Positions 1-9,164 are shown, numbered from the stretch's first letter. The stretch: DNA of 64,000 nt from CAIKBL01 sp964555355 (GCA_964555355.1 CAZKRY010000005.1:274662-338661), one strand, 5' to 3'. The notes: generated by a model not told the origin, from the sequence alone. Numbers and translations: made by a program.

Positions 1-2
1 TC

Positions 3-866
3 ATGGAGCCGTTATTTGCCGTCATCAATCAAGTATTCGGTACGGAATCGCGCAAAGCGTTTACGAGTCTAATCTTGGTGGTAGGACTGTCCGGTAGCGT
101 TTATGTTCCGCTGATCGGCAATATGATCCCCTGGCTTGGTTGGCGTGAAACGCTGGTCATTCTGGCAGCTTTACAACTCTGCTTTTGTGCGCCAATCCAT
201 TGGTGGTTCATTCCGCCGCGTCACGCGAAACCGCAGGCCCGTCACGCGATAAGTGAGTTGCGCGGCCGGATTGTCATGCGTCGACGCCTGCGGAATCCGG
301 TATTCTGGGGATTGGCGCTGTGGTACACCTCGTACAATTTGACGGCGTCGAGTATTAACTTTCAGTTTATTCCGTTGCTGCGCGCGGAGGGCGTGACGGA
401 CACCGTCATCTTCGCGGCGTTTGCATTGATTGGCCCGGTGCAAGTCTGCGCGCGTGCGGTGATTATGACGCTCGCCAAGAATGCCTCGATTGCCCGCCTT
501 GGCGCGGGCACGTCTTCCGTCATCCCGGTCTCGATTCTGGTGTTGATCTTCGCCCCGCATAAATTCACGTGGCTCTGCTTGTTCGTGTGCTTATTCGCGA
601 CCGGGCACGGGATCACCACCATCTTGCGCGGCACGGCACCGCTCGAATGGTTGGGCCGAGAATACTTTGCGCGCACGATGGGCGCGATCGCGCTGCCGAT
701 GATGTTTGCGATGGCGCTCGCGCCGTCGTTAACGGCGTTTTATTGGAAGGTGTCCGGCAGCGCGAAGTTCATGTTGTGGATGATATTCGCGGGATCTTTG
801 TTGGGTAGCGCAGGTTACTGGTTGGCGGTGTTGTCACGACGGCGGGCGCGCCGCAGAGCACACTAA
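3..866 (+). CDS. MFS transporter, C-terminal part (cut by window edge)
   Basis: The frame is open from the first bases, and the 287 residues visible hold roughly the last seven to eight membrane helices of a 12-helix major facilitator permease; the N-terminal helices lie outside the window, so the methionine at base 3 need not be the true start. A basic cytoplasmic linker (about residues 68-96, rich in Arg/His) separates the two halves, as in the family, and the C-terminus ends in an Arg-rich tail. The substrate cannot be read from the sequence. Its end overlaps the convergent RidA gene by four bases, so no terminator separates them. Confidence 0.8.
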   Translation: MEPLFAVINQVFGTESRKAFTSLILVVGLSGSVYVPLIGNMIPWLGWRETLVILAALQLCFCAPIHWWFIPPRHAKPQARHAISELRGRIVMRRRLRNPVFWGLALWYTSYNLTASSINFQFIPLLRAEGVTDTVIFAAFALIGPVQVCARAVIMTLAKNASIARLGAGTSSVIPVSILVLIFAPHKFTWLCLFVCLFATGHGITTILRGTAPLEWLGREYFARTMGAIALPMMFAMALAPSLTAFYWKVSGSAKFMLWMIFAGSLLGSAGYWLAVLSRRRARRRAH

Positions 867-1348
867 ATTGAGATTTCCAACTCTGCTTCGATTTCCACCG
901 GCAATTTAAACGGTAATGCGCCCATCCCGACCGCCGAGCGCGCGTGCGCACCGATGTCGGGACCAAAGACCTCCAGAATCAATTCCGAAAAGCCATTGAT
1001 CACCGCCGGCTGTTGCGCGAAGTCGGGCGTGCAATTAACCATCCCGAAAACACGCAACCAAGCGGTGACGCGATCGAGCGTGCCTAATTCGCGTTGCAAG
1101 CTGCCTAGGATTGAAAGGCCGGTTAAGCCGGCCGCGTGTTGCGCTTGTTCAAGCGTGACCTCTGCGCCGACTTTCCCGAATGGACCCGCGAGCGAACCGT
1201 CAGGATTTTGCGGCGCATGGCCTGACACATAAACCCGATTTCCATGCACGCGCACCCAGGGAAACGGGAGCTTAACCCCCGGAGGCACCGTCAGCGGGGC
1301 GGGGAGCACGAGTCCCAGTTCTTGTAAACGCGCGGCGATTTTTGACAT
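863..1348 (-). CDS. RidA-family protein (Atu1372-like)
   Basis: The 161-residue protein has the YjgF/YER057c/UK114 (RidA) fold signature, including a GNRVYVSGHAP segment near residue 36 and a terminal strand with EIEAELEI. It is longer than classical RidA (about 126 residues) and resembles the Atu1372-like subgroup. I start it at the internal ATG at 1346-1348 because the upstream extension would overlap the preceding gene. RidA proteins hydrolyse reactive enamine/imine intermediates. It is the last gene of a HyuA-HyuB-RidA run on the minus strand, so it may clear an intermediate of that pathway; that role is inferred from position only. Confidence 0.8.
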   Translation of the reverse strand: MSKIAARLQELGLVLPAPLTVPPGVKLPFPWVRVHGNRVYVSGHAPQNPDGSLAGPFGKVGAEVTLEQAQHAAGLTGLSILGSLQRELGTLDRVTAWLRVFGMVNCTPDFAQQPAVINGFSELILEVFGPDIGAHARSAVGMGALPFKLPVEIEAELEISI

Positions 1349-1361
1349 ATCGGCAAACTCT

Positions 1362-3644
1362 TTAGGTTTTGAGCGCAATATCGCATAGCAAGGGATCGCG
1401 CGTCACGGCGATTTCGTTGTCGATCTGCGTGCCGCAAGTTGGGCAATAAAACACGCGAAACGCGACTGCATCGTCGATGAATTGACCCGGTTCGCCAATC
1501 AACGGATTGGCGGCAGAGACCGGCAAGTCGTCGCGAATGCAGGCTTCTTTGTAGTTTGTATGCCCGGCGCCGAGCGGCCCACTGCATTTGGCGCAGGCAA
1601 AATAGACGCCCTCGTTATCGCGGTGGACGTGGAGGGTCACGCTTGCCTCGAAAAGTTTGACGCCGCTTCTCGGCGCTGGTTTGCACCCGTGTTTTACGAC
1701 GCGCGCGTCACGGATTTTTGCGCGATGAGCGGCGGTGGACATTACATCGACCTTGCGCTCACCTTCCAACACCGCACCGTACAAACTGTGCGCTGCGGCG
1801 GGGCTTATCGCGAGATTTTCCAAATCGTCTTCAATGTCCTCCGGCGCGCGCTCGAACGGATCGCCAAAACCGCCGCCGCCCGTCCAGCGCACCGCGTACA
1901 CATCGGAAGGATTTTGCACAAAGTTTTCCTGGCGCAATTGCAGGAACTCAGAGGTGCCGCTGACTTCCGAGGTGTCATCGATCAAACGCGAGGATTTCAT
2001 GCGCTCAAGAATGTCCGTGTTGCGAAGAAACGTGTAGGCGTTGGTAGTTGACGGATAGCCGCCCATCATGCCGGTGGAGGTTGGCGTCGCATTGCCGGAG
2101 GAGAGGGTGTCCTGCGTAATGAAGTCGGTGTTGTGCGGGATGAAACAACTCTCGGCCGATAAGCCGCCACGATACTGTCCGGCACCGCCCGAATCCGGTA
2201 ATTCTTTTCGGTACAAAAATAGGATCGGGAAACTTTGCTCGGTATGTTCGATGTTCGGGAGTTGGCAAATAGGCGTGCGCGATTGACCGCCGGTATTGAT
2301 CCCATCGGCATGTGAAAACGCGCCGATCGCGCCGCCGATCGGATCGATGAGCAAATAGCCATAGCGCTCACCCCACTGATCGATGCCGCGGAATAAAGTC
2401 GCCGGCCACTGGCTAGTGCCGCCGATACACATGATGTCGCGCCGCATTTCGCTATCCGGGTAGATCATCTTGGACAACACGTTGTAGGCCGGATAAAGCG
2501 AAATTTCCATCGACTGAATCGGTGCGGTCGAGACCGACGCCGGAAAGTTAGCGCAATTCAACGTGCCGGGTGTGGGGTCGAAATCAATGTGGCGTAACGC
2601 ACCGCCAACGGCGAAGTATTGGTCCCAACATAGGAGTTCTGTCACCGCGACCATGATGGCGCCGCGCCATCCGGAGTAAGTGGCGTTCATCGCGCCCTCT
2701 TGGCCGGCCGAGCCATCGTTGGTGAAGACCAGCTTGTGGCCCTCTTTTTTCAACTGCAGTTGCACGCGGTGGGTGCGACGATCACCCGGGCGGCACGCCT
2801 CGATATAGGTGCGTTCTTGCCAGAATCCGTCCGGGATCCGTGCCATCTTGGCGAGGAAGGCTTTTTCCGAGTTGTCGATGATTTTTTTCATGACCCCTTT
2901 GACCGTCGCCGGCCCATAGCGACGGATGAGTTCAAGCACACGATCGCGTGCGGTGGCATTGCCGGCCATCTGCGCGCGGAAGTCCAGCGCGACCAACTGC
3001 GGTTTGCGCGAGGCGCGCAGGTACACGGCTTCGATGTCGCGGCGGATCTCGCCTTTTTCGATGATCTTGATCGGCGGTAACATGATGCCTTCGTCGTACG
3101 CGGATTCGGCCGACGGGCAAAAGCTCCCGGGTGTAATGCCGCCGATATCGTATTGATGCAGACAGTTGGTGACCCAACAGAAAAGCTCGCCTTCCCAAAA
3201 CACCGGGCACAGCAACATAACGTCTTGCTGATGGGCAGCCCCAACCCAAGGATCGTTCGCGAGAAACATATCGCCGTCTTGGATGCCTGGATTATCGCTG
3301 CGAAATTCGAGCGTCCATTTCACCTGCGTATCCGTCACCCCGGACATGTATTGCATATAAGGACCGAAGTACACGAATTCGGCATCCTCTGTGAGTAGCG
3401 ATGGATTGAGATCGAGCGCGTACATCGCAACCGGTGAACCCGATAAGCGCTGAATCGTCGCGCCATGTTCTTCGTTGATCTGCCATAGGTTGTGGCGCAC
3501 AACTTCATAGGTCACCGGATCGATTTCCTGCTCCCAAGTGCTATGCAGTTTGAGCTTCGGCGAGATGCGCAATTTAGCCGGTGGCACGTAGGGGTGATTG
3601 ACGCCGTCAAAATCGACATCGGTGATTTCACTGATTCGCGGCAT
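1362..3644 (-). CDS. Hydantoinase B/oxoprolinase family protein fused to acetone-carboxylase-gamma-like domain
   Basis: Residues about 40-610 form a HyuB-type domain (DPVTYEVVRH near the start; glycine-rich GGGGFGDPFERAP near its end). The last ~110 residues form a separate small domain with two Cys pairs (CAKC and CPTC), which resembles the gamma subunit of acetone/acetophenone carboxylases, a zinc-ribbon-like polypeptide. The family uses ATP with a HyuA partner to open cyclic amides or carboxylate ketones. HyuA lies just upstream, 11 bases away. The fusion makes a carboxylase-type activity more likely than plain hydantoin hydrolysis, but the substrate is unknown. Confidence 0.85.
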   Translation of the reverse strand: MPRISEITDVDFDGVNHPYVPPAKLRISPKLKLHSTWEQEIDPVTYEVVRHNLWQINEEHGATIQRLSGSPVAMYALDLNPSLLTEDAEFVYFGPYMQYMSGVTDTQVKWTLEFRSDNPGIQDGDMFLANDPWVGAAHQQDVMLLCPVFWEGELFCWVTNCLHQYDIGGITPGSFCPSAESAYDEGIMLPPIKIIEKGEIRRDIEAVYLRASRKPQLVALDFRAQMAGNATARDRVLELIRRYGPATVKGVMKKIIDNSEKAFLAKMARIPDGFWQERTYIEACRPGDRRTHRVQLQLKKEGHKLVFTNDGSAGQEGAMNATYSGWRGAIMVAVTELLCWDQYFAVGGALRHIDFDPTPGTLNCANFPASVSTAPIQSMEISLYPAYNVLSKMIYPDSEMRRDIMCIGGTSQWPATLFRGIDQWGERYGYLLIDPIGGAIGAFSHADGINTGGQSRTPICQLPNIEHTEQSFPILFLYRKELPDSGGAGQYRGGLSAESCFIPHNTDFITQDTLSSGNATPTSTGMMGGYPSTTNAYTFLRNTDILERMKSSRLIDDTSEVSGTSEFLQLRQENFVQNPSDVYAVRWTGGGGFGDPFERAPEDIEDDLENLAISPAAAHSLYGAVLEGERKVDVMSTAAHRAKIRDARVVKHGCKPAPRSGVKLFEASVTLHVHRDNEGVYFACAKCSGPLGAGHTNYKEACIRDDLPVSAANPLIGEPGQFIDDAVAFRVFYCPTCGTQIDNEIAVTRDPLLCDIALKT

Positions 3645-3655
3645 GACATGCTCTC

Positions 3656-5767
3656 CTAGACGGTTAATCCGGTTTCGATCACAAAATTGCGCAATGCGTC
3701 CACGGCGACGCGTTGACCCGGGTGCACGACGATTGACGTGGTCGTCGTTTCAATCACACAAGGCCCGTCAAGGGTATTGCCGGGCCGTAGACGATAACCG
3801 TCATAGATTGGGGTGGGGCTAAGTTTCTTCCATTCGGCCCAATAAATATCACGCATGCCGGTGTGCGCGGTTGGCGCTAACGCTTGGGTCAGTTCGGTTG
3901 CCGCAATCAAGCGCGGCTTACGCGCTTCGGCCGCCGCGCGGACTCGGAAGGTTACGCACTCGAGCCGTGCCCCCGGCAGTGCCGAACCGCGGCCGTACAG
4001 TTGTTCGTAACGACGTACGAAACGCGCGCGGAGATCGTCGAGGTCGTCGGCGCCGAGTTCGCCGCGCGGAAGTTCCACTTCAACTTCGTTGATTTGCCCG
4101 CGATGACGCATATCGATGGAGTAAGAGAATCGCTGTTGAGTCTCGCCGATGCCATCCTCCGCCAATTGCGCGCGACCCTTGGCGGCGAGTTCGGCGAGCA
4201 CGTGATTGATGTTCGTCACCGTGAACGGTGACGACATGATTCGTACTTGTTCGTTGACGTGCAACGTGTCGGCCGACGCCGCGCCGAACGCACACCACGT
4301 GGAGGCGGTATCTCCCTGCGGAACGATGACGCGTGTGATGCCGGCTTCGCGTGCGGTCACCGCCATGTGCACGGGACCGGCGCCACCGAAAGCGAAGAGC
4401 ACGAAGTCGCGTGGATCGAGACCTTTTTGAATAGTCGCCTTGCGCACCAAGTCGGCCATTTGGAATTCGGCGATTTGCGCGACCCCGCTCGCGAGTTCGT
4501 ACAAGCTCATGTCCAGTTCATCGGCGAGCATTTGTAAACCGGCTGCCGCACCCGCGCGATCGAGTCGCATGGTACCGCCGGCAAAGTTGTCGGCGTCGAG
4601 ATAGCCGAGCACGATGTCGGCGTCGGTGGTCGTTGGCGTCGTACCCCCGCGTTGATAACAGATTGGACCGGGATCGGCGCCCGCGCTCTGTGGGCCGACT
4701 TTCAGCGTGCGGGTTGTTTTGTCGATCCATACTTTGCTGCCGCCGCCGGTCCCCATGGTTTGGACGTCGACTTTCGGTAAGAAGTACTCGTACTGATGCA
4801 CGAGGCTTTTATACGACACCACCGCTTTCGCGTCGTGAATCACGCCAACGTCGAACGAGGTGCCGCCCATATCCGTTGTGATGATATTTTTCTCTTGCAT
4901 CACGCTGCCGAGATACAGCGAGCCGGTCACACCGGATACCGGGCCGGAGTCGAGGGTCAACAAGGGTGCGTCTTGGGCTTTGCGGACCGAAATGGTGCCG
5001 CCGGCGCATTGGGTGATCTGCAACGGCGGTTCGTAGCCGAGTTCCTTGAGACGTGCGTCGAGATTGCTTAGGTAATTAACCGTGAGCGGGCCGATGTAGG
5101 CATTCAGTGCCACGGCTGTGGTGCGTTCATATTCTCCCCACTTGGGGGCGAGTTCATGAGAGCAGGTGACGTACAACGACGGCGCGATTTCCTGCGCAAG
5201 CTGTTTGACCCGTTTTTCGTGGGCAGGCTCTAGAAACGACCACAGAAAGCAGATCGCGAGCGCCTCCGCACCCTGCGCGACCAATTCGCGAATCGCGGTT
5301 CTTGCTTCGTCCTCGTTCAACTCGACCACAACTTTGCCGAAGCAATCGACCCGCTCGGAAACGCCCCGAATCATGCGTTTGGGAATGATCGGGTCCGGTT
5401 TACTGCTTTCCGGAATGTGCACGATGAGTTTGATGTCCTGTCCGGACAGGCCGCGCGAGCCGCGCATGATATGAATGACGTCGTTATGTCCCTTGGTCGT
5501 CAACAAGCCGACTTTGGCCCCCCGCCGTTGAATGATGGCATTGGTGCCTGCGGTGGTGCCGTGGTTCAGCATCGTGATCGAACGAAGGAGGGCAGGGAGT
5601 TCGAGGCTTACCCGCTCGCCTGCACGGCGCAACGCTTCGAGGACGCCATCCGCAAAGTTACGTGGGGTGGACGGGGCTTTGGCGATGGTGAGACGGCCGG
5701 TCTCATCGATCAAAACGCAATCGGTGAATGTGCCGCCTATGTCCAGGCCGCAAAGAAACGAAGCCAT
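3656..5767 (-). CDS. Hydantoinase A/oxoprolinase family protein (ATP-binding subunit)
   Basis: The 703-residue protein begins with the acetate/sugar-kinase/Hsp70-like phosphate motif DIGGTFTD at residues 9-16 and continues with HyuA hallmarks: HGTTAGTNAIIQR near residue 70, DMGGTSFDVG near 300, and GAGPVHM in the C-terminal half. HyuA subunits phosphorylate or activate the substrate with ATP for the HyuB subunit encoded next. Length is normal for the family. It is the first gene of the HyuA-HyuB-RidA group and is divergent from the TetR regulator, with a palindrome between them that could be the operator. Confidence 0.9.
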   Translation of the reverse strand: MASFLCGLDIGGTFTDCVLIDETGRLTIAKAPSTPRNFADGVLEALRRAGERVSLELPALLRSITMLNHGTTAGTNAIIQRRGAKVGLLTTKGHNDVIHIMRGSRGLSGQDIKLIVHIPESSKPDPIIPKRMIRGVSERVDCFGKVVVELNEDEARTAIRELVAQGAEALAICFLWSFLEPAHEKRVKQLAQEIAPSLYVTCSHELAPKWGEYERTTAVALNAYIGPLTVNYLSNLDARLKELGYEPPLQITQCAGGTISVRKAQDAPLLTLDSGPVSGVTGSLYLGSVMQEKNIITTDMGGTSFDVGVIHDAKAVVSYKSLVHQYEYFLPKVDVQTMGTGGGSKVWIDKTTRTLKVGPQSAGADPGPICYQRGGTTPTTTDADIVLGYLDADNFAGGTMRLDRAGAAAGLQMLADELDMSLYELASGVAQIAEFQMADLVRKATIQKGLDPRDFVLFAFGGAGPVHMAVTAREAGITRVIVPQGDTASTWCAFGAASADTLHVNEQVRIMSSPFTVTNINHVLAELAAKGRAQLAEDGIGETQQRFSYSIDMRHRGQINEVEVELPRGELGADDLDDLRARFVRRYEQLYGRGSALPGARLECVTFRVRAAAEARKPRLIAATELTQALAPTAHTGMRDIYWAEWKKLSPTPIYDGYRLRPGNTLDGPCVIETTTTSIVVHPGQRVAVDALRNFVIETGLTV

Positions 5768-5851
5768 GCCGGAATCCTCGTACTAAAGGGATGATCGCCA
5801 CCGAGTTGAAAATGATCTGTGGCTGTCCTAAATCGACTGCTAGAATTAAAC

Positions 5852-5859
5852 GAACGTTC
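5852..5859. promoter_or_regulatory. Candidate TetR operator palindrome
   Basis: A perfect 8-bp palindrome GAACGTTC sits in an AT-rich stretch (TTAAAC before, AATTAAC after) between the divergent hyuA-like gene and the TetR gene. TetR-family operators are short palindromes of this kind in divergent promoters. The link to this particular regulator is inference. Confidence 0.4.
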
Positions 5860-5891
5860 AATTAACGTCAAGCGAATCATGGATGCGCATC

Positions 5892-6049
5892 ATGGGTGTC
5901 CTCAATTCAGTCAATTCGCGGGAATGAATTGATGGGTGTCCCAAATTTCAAATTTCGGCGCCAAATTTCGGCGGGAATTGATGGGTGTCCCAAATTTCGC
6001 CAAATTTCGGTATCGACCGATCCATAGGTAGAACAAATAGTGGGTGTCC
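5892..6049 (+). repeat. Cluster of four GGGTGTCC repeats
   Basis: Copies of (A/G)TGGGTGTCC start at 5892, 5932, 5981 and 6040, most followed by CAATT or CAAATTTC. The region also contains the direct repeat CAAATTTCGGC/CAAATTTCGCC. The same motif recurs at about 25.6 kb and, in the ATGGATGTCC form, at 25571 and 27784, always between genes, so this is a dispersed repeat family. The last copy supplies the start codon of the TetR gene. Confidence 0.7.
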
Positions 6050-6687
6050 CCAATTCACAGACCTCTTTTGAGGCGGGCTCGACGAAACAGCGGATCTTGG
6101 ACGCGGCGGAGGCATTATTTGCCGAGCGGGGATTTGATGGGGTGTCGATTCGGCAGATCACCGCGCTTGCCGGCGTCGAACTCGCGCTCGCCAACTATCA
6201 CTTCGGGCCCAAGACTGAACTCTTTCTCGCGAGCATTCGACGGCGGGCGGATGAGCTCAATTCGGCACGCATGGCGCTGTTCGCGGCGCTATCCATCACC
6301 CCGACCGTCGAAGGACTCATCGACGCGTTCACCCGCCCGTTTCTCGAGAAGAGTGTCCATGGCGGGGTGGGCTGGAAGAACTACGCGCGACTTATCGCAC
6401 AAACTTCCAATTCACCGCGCTGGACCCAGGCCGTCATGTCGGCGCAGTTCGATCCGGTTGCCGAGGCCTTTATCGGTGGTATGCGCCAGGCGCTGCCGGG
6501 CGCCGATGAACGTGACTTGTACTGGGGATTCCAGTTCCTGCTCGGAGCCATCACGAATACCTTCGCGGAGACCGGACGAATCGATGTGTTGTCCAAGGGG
6601 CTTTGCCGCGCGCACGAATTGGAGGCAATTTACGCACGGCTAGTGCCCTTCATGGCGGCCGGCTATCGCGCGCTCGCCGCACATTGA
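6040..6687 (+). CDS. TetR/AcrR family transcriptional regulator
   Basis: Residues about 15-60 are a TetR helix-turn-helix (RILDAAEALFAERGF, then SIRQITALAGV and ANYHFGPKTELF). The rest is an all-helical ligand domain, 215 residues in total, normal for the family. An in-frame stop at 6025-6027 and the lack of other start codons before the HTH force a GTG start at 6040, inside a GGGTGTCC repeat, with a possible AGGTAG ribosome site eight bases upstream. It is divergent from the hyuA-like gene, its most probable target, though the ligand is unknown. Confidence 0.88.
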   Translation: MGVPNSQTSFEAGSTKQRILDAAEALFAERGFDGVSIRQITALAGVELALANYHFGPKTELFLASIRRRADELNSARMALFAALSITPTVEGLIDAFTRPFLEKSVHGGVGWKNYARLIAQTSNSPRWTQAVMSAQFDPVAEAFIGGMRQALPGADERDLYWGFQFLLGAITNTFAETGRIDVLSKGLCRAHELEAIYARLVPFMAAGYRALAAH

Positions 6688-6778
6688 AAACAATCGCATC
6701 CTCGCGGTGTGCGGCGAGGCGCATTCGCTACACTTGGGCGAGCAGGTATTAATAAGTGATTTTTCAGGCAGTCCCTTA

Positions 6779-8308
6779 ATGCAGATTGAAGACGCTCGAC
6801 GCCGCACGCTCGGGCTCACGCCGCCGCCCATTGACCGCGCGGCATTGGCACTCCGACTACCGCATATCCGCGAGCTCTCGACGGCGCACCGCGAGCAAAT
6901 CATGGCTGCCTGCGAACCCCAGCGGCTCCGCCAGGGCAGTTTGTTGTGCCAAGACCGAAGCGAACATTCATGGGCGTATTACCTGCTGCACGGCACTTTG
7001 ATTGTCACCGGCGCCGACCGCGTGGTGCGGGAGTTGGATGCCTCGACGCAGGGTATGTTGGAATGCTTCCACGCGCCGGGCAATTTCGGTGTGCATGCAC
7101 GTGCTAAAACCGAAATCAGCATCCTTCGGATCCCCGTCGCCACGTTGAACCGCTATATCAATTTGACGCAAGCGTCCGCCGCGGCTCTGCCGGATGTCAT
7201 CGAGCTTGGCGCCGATGATCACGAAAACGCCGATGGCCTCGAACTCGCGCTCAGCATTGGCGTGTTATCGCGATTACCGCCCGCGAATATCCAGCGCCTC
7301 TTGCAACGAGTGGAGGAGATCACGGTGCGCGCGGGCGACATCGTGTTGGAACAAGGCGCGCGAGCGGATAGTTGTTACATCATCAAATCTGGTGTCGCCG
7401 AAGTGGATATCGAGCGCAATGGCGGCACGATTTTTCGCGTGGCCTTGAAGGGTCCGGGGGAATTTTTCGGCGAAGAGGCGTTGCTCGCGCGGGCCACCCG
7501 GCGCGCGACGGTACGGATGCGCGCGGACGGGCAATTGTTGCGTATCGATGAAGAGGATTTTCAGAGATTAGTGGCGCCGGTCTATATTAAGTCGGTCACA
7601 CGCGATGCGGCGGAATCGCTGGTAAGCGATGGTGCGGTGTGGCTGGACATGCGAGAGCCCTCGGAATTTCAACATGGTTCGATGCCGGGCGCGCTCAACA
7701 TTCCGGAGGCCATCTTGCGTCTGCGCTGCACCAGTCTCGATCCCAAGAACCAGTACATTGTTTGTAGCGGCGATCCGGCGCATAGCGCGTTAGGTAATTT
7801 TATGCTGACGGCGGCGGGTCTCGAGGCTTATTACCTGGACGAAGCCATCGGCGCGCTGGAAGCCACCAGCAAGATCCCGTTTGCCAGCCAGCTCGAAAGC
7901 GATGCCGAGCTCCCGCCGGAAATTCTTCAACTCGACGGCGAAGACGAACTCGCAGAAACGCCCGCCATCTCAAGCACGGCAATTTCCGCTGTCGATACCG
8001 ATGCGATGCGCATCGGTATCGAAGACATCCGCGCGGCCGAGCGTCAACGCTATCAACGTCGTTTGCGTAAATCGATGGCCCGCATCATCCGGGAAGCCGA
8101 TGCGCGCGTGCGCACGGCCGTGCAAGAAGTCGAAATGAGTTACTTGGCCGAACTTGAGAACAAACATCGTCAGGTGTTGGACTTGAAGCGCAAGGTCGCG
8201 CAACAGCAGCGTGAGATATGGAAGCTGCAACAGGCTGCCGTGCGCGTCGCGTCGCCGCCTGAGCCTGCGCAGCCATGGTCTAACGAAGTCAGTCCGGATA
8301 GCATTTAG
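6779..8308 (+). CDS. Double cyclic-nucleotide-binding, rhodanese and coiled-coil protein
   Basis: Using the ATG at 6779 gives 509 residues; a GTG at 6707 in the same frame is an alternative start. Order of domains: a degenerate cNMP-binding domain (about 25-140), a second with an intact-looking phosphate-binding cassette (FGEEALLARATRRATV, about 165-275), a rhodanese domain (about 280-370) with a Cys in VCSGDPAHS at the expected active loop, an acidic linker, and a C-terminal coiled coil (about 425-490). There is no DNA-binding helix-turn-helix, so it is not a CRP-type regulator. A scaffold or signalling role is likely. A related but simpler protein is encoded at 22793. Confidence 0.75.
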   Translation: MQIEDARRRTLGLTPPPIDRAALALRLPHIRELSTAHREQIMAACEPQRLRQGSLLCQDRSEHSWAYYLLHGTLIVTGADRVVRELDASTQGMLECFHAPGNFGVHARAKTEISILRIPVATLNRYINLTQASAAALPDVIELGADDHENADGLELALSIGVLSRLPPANIQRLLQRVEEITVRAGDIVLEQGARADSCYIIKSGVAEVDIERNGGTIFRVALKGPGEFFGEEALLARATRRATVRMRADGQLLRIDEEDFQRLVAPVYIKSVTRDAAESLVSDGAVWLDMREPSEFQHGSMPGALNIPEAILRLRCTSLDPKNQYIVCSGDPAHSALGNFMLTAAGLEAYYLDEAIGALEATSKIPFASQLESDAELPPEILQLDGEDELAETPAISSTAISAVDTDAMRIGIEDIRAAERQRYQRRLRKSMARIIREADARVRTAVQEVEMSYLAELENKHRQVLDLKRKVAQQQREIWKLQQAAVRVASPPEPAQPWSNEVSPDSI

Positions 8309-8363
8309 GCCGCACCACGGCCGCGCACGTTGCGCGGCAGGGTGATCAATTAAGGACGGCTCG

Positions 8364-9164
8364 ATGACGCAATTCACCGCCTGTGGGGTCGTGACACTGA
8401 CGACCGATTTTGGCCATCGAGGACCTTTTGTCGGCACCATGAAGGGTGTCATGTTGACCCGCTTTCCGTTGGCGCGGATTGTCGATCTCACCAATGAGGC
8501 CCATGTGCATTGGCCAGCCGAGGCGGGATTTTGGTTGGAGCGGTCGTACCAATACTTCCCGCGCGGCACGGTGCATCTCGCGGTGGTCGATCCGGGAGTA
8601 GGCACCTCTCGCAATGTCTTGCTTGTCATCGGCGACGGCCATGTGTTTGTCGCGCCGGATAATGGCCTCTTGGCCGGTGTGCTTGAAAGAACTAAGGGCG
8701 TTGCGATTGCGGTCGATCACGCTCGCCTGAGCGGACTTGGCATCGATCGCCTAAGTGCCACCTTTCACGGGCGCGACTTGTTCGCGCCGCTCGCGGCCGA
8801 ACTGGCCGCCGGCCGCATTAACCCGCAGGCCTTAGGTGCGGTTACCGAGGATTACATTCCGGCGCTCGTCGATGCGCCCGAGCAGCGCGGGCGAGAATTG
8901 CATGGGGTGGTGATTACCACCGATCATTTCGGCAACCTCATCACCAACATCGAGCGCGCCGCCTTAGCGAGCTTTAAGCGACCGGTGGTGCGCGCGGCAG
9001 GGCACGAGATCAACGTCTATCGAACCTACGGCGACGTGCAACCGGGGACGTTCTTGGCGCTTATCAATTCGTTCGAGGTGCTCGAAATCGCGTGCGCGGA
9101 ACGCAATGCCGCGCAGATGCTCGGACTCGGGCGCGGCGGGCCGGTGGTGGTGGCGGAGCGCTAA
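8364..9164 (+). CDS. SAM hydrolase (S-adenosylmethionine hydroxide adenosyltransferase, DUF62)
   Basis: The 266-residue protein has all family marks: TLTTDFGHRGPFVG at the N-terminus, VDLTNEAHVHW, VVDPGVGTSR and FHGRDLFAP, followed by the smaller C-terminal domain. Members cleave S-adenosylmethionine with water to adenosine and methionine, and are related to fluorinase and chlorinase. No halogenase-specific change can be claimed by eye. Start at ATG 8364 with AAGGA seven bases upstream. It follows the cNMP/rhodanese gene by 55 bases on the same strand and may be cotranscribed. Confidence 0.88.
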   Translation: MTQFTACGVVTLTTDFGHRGPFVGTMKGVMLTRFPLARIVDLTNEAHVHWPAEAGFWLERSYQYFPRGTVHLAVVDPGVGTSRNVLLVIGDGHVFVAPDNGLLAGVLERTKGVAIAVDHARLSGLGIDRLSATFHGRDLFAPLAAELAAGRINPQALGAVTEDYIPALVDAPEQRGRELHGVVITTDHFGNLITNIERAALASFKRPVVRAAGHEINVYRTYGDVQPGTFLALINSFEVLEIACAERNAAQMLGLGRGGPVVVAER

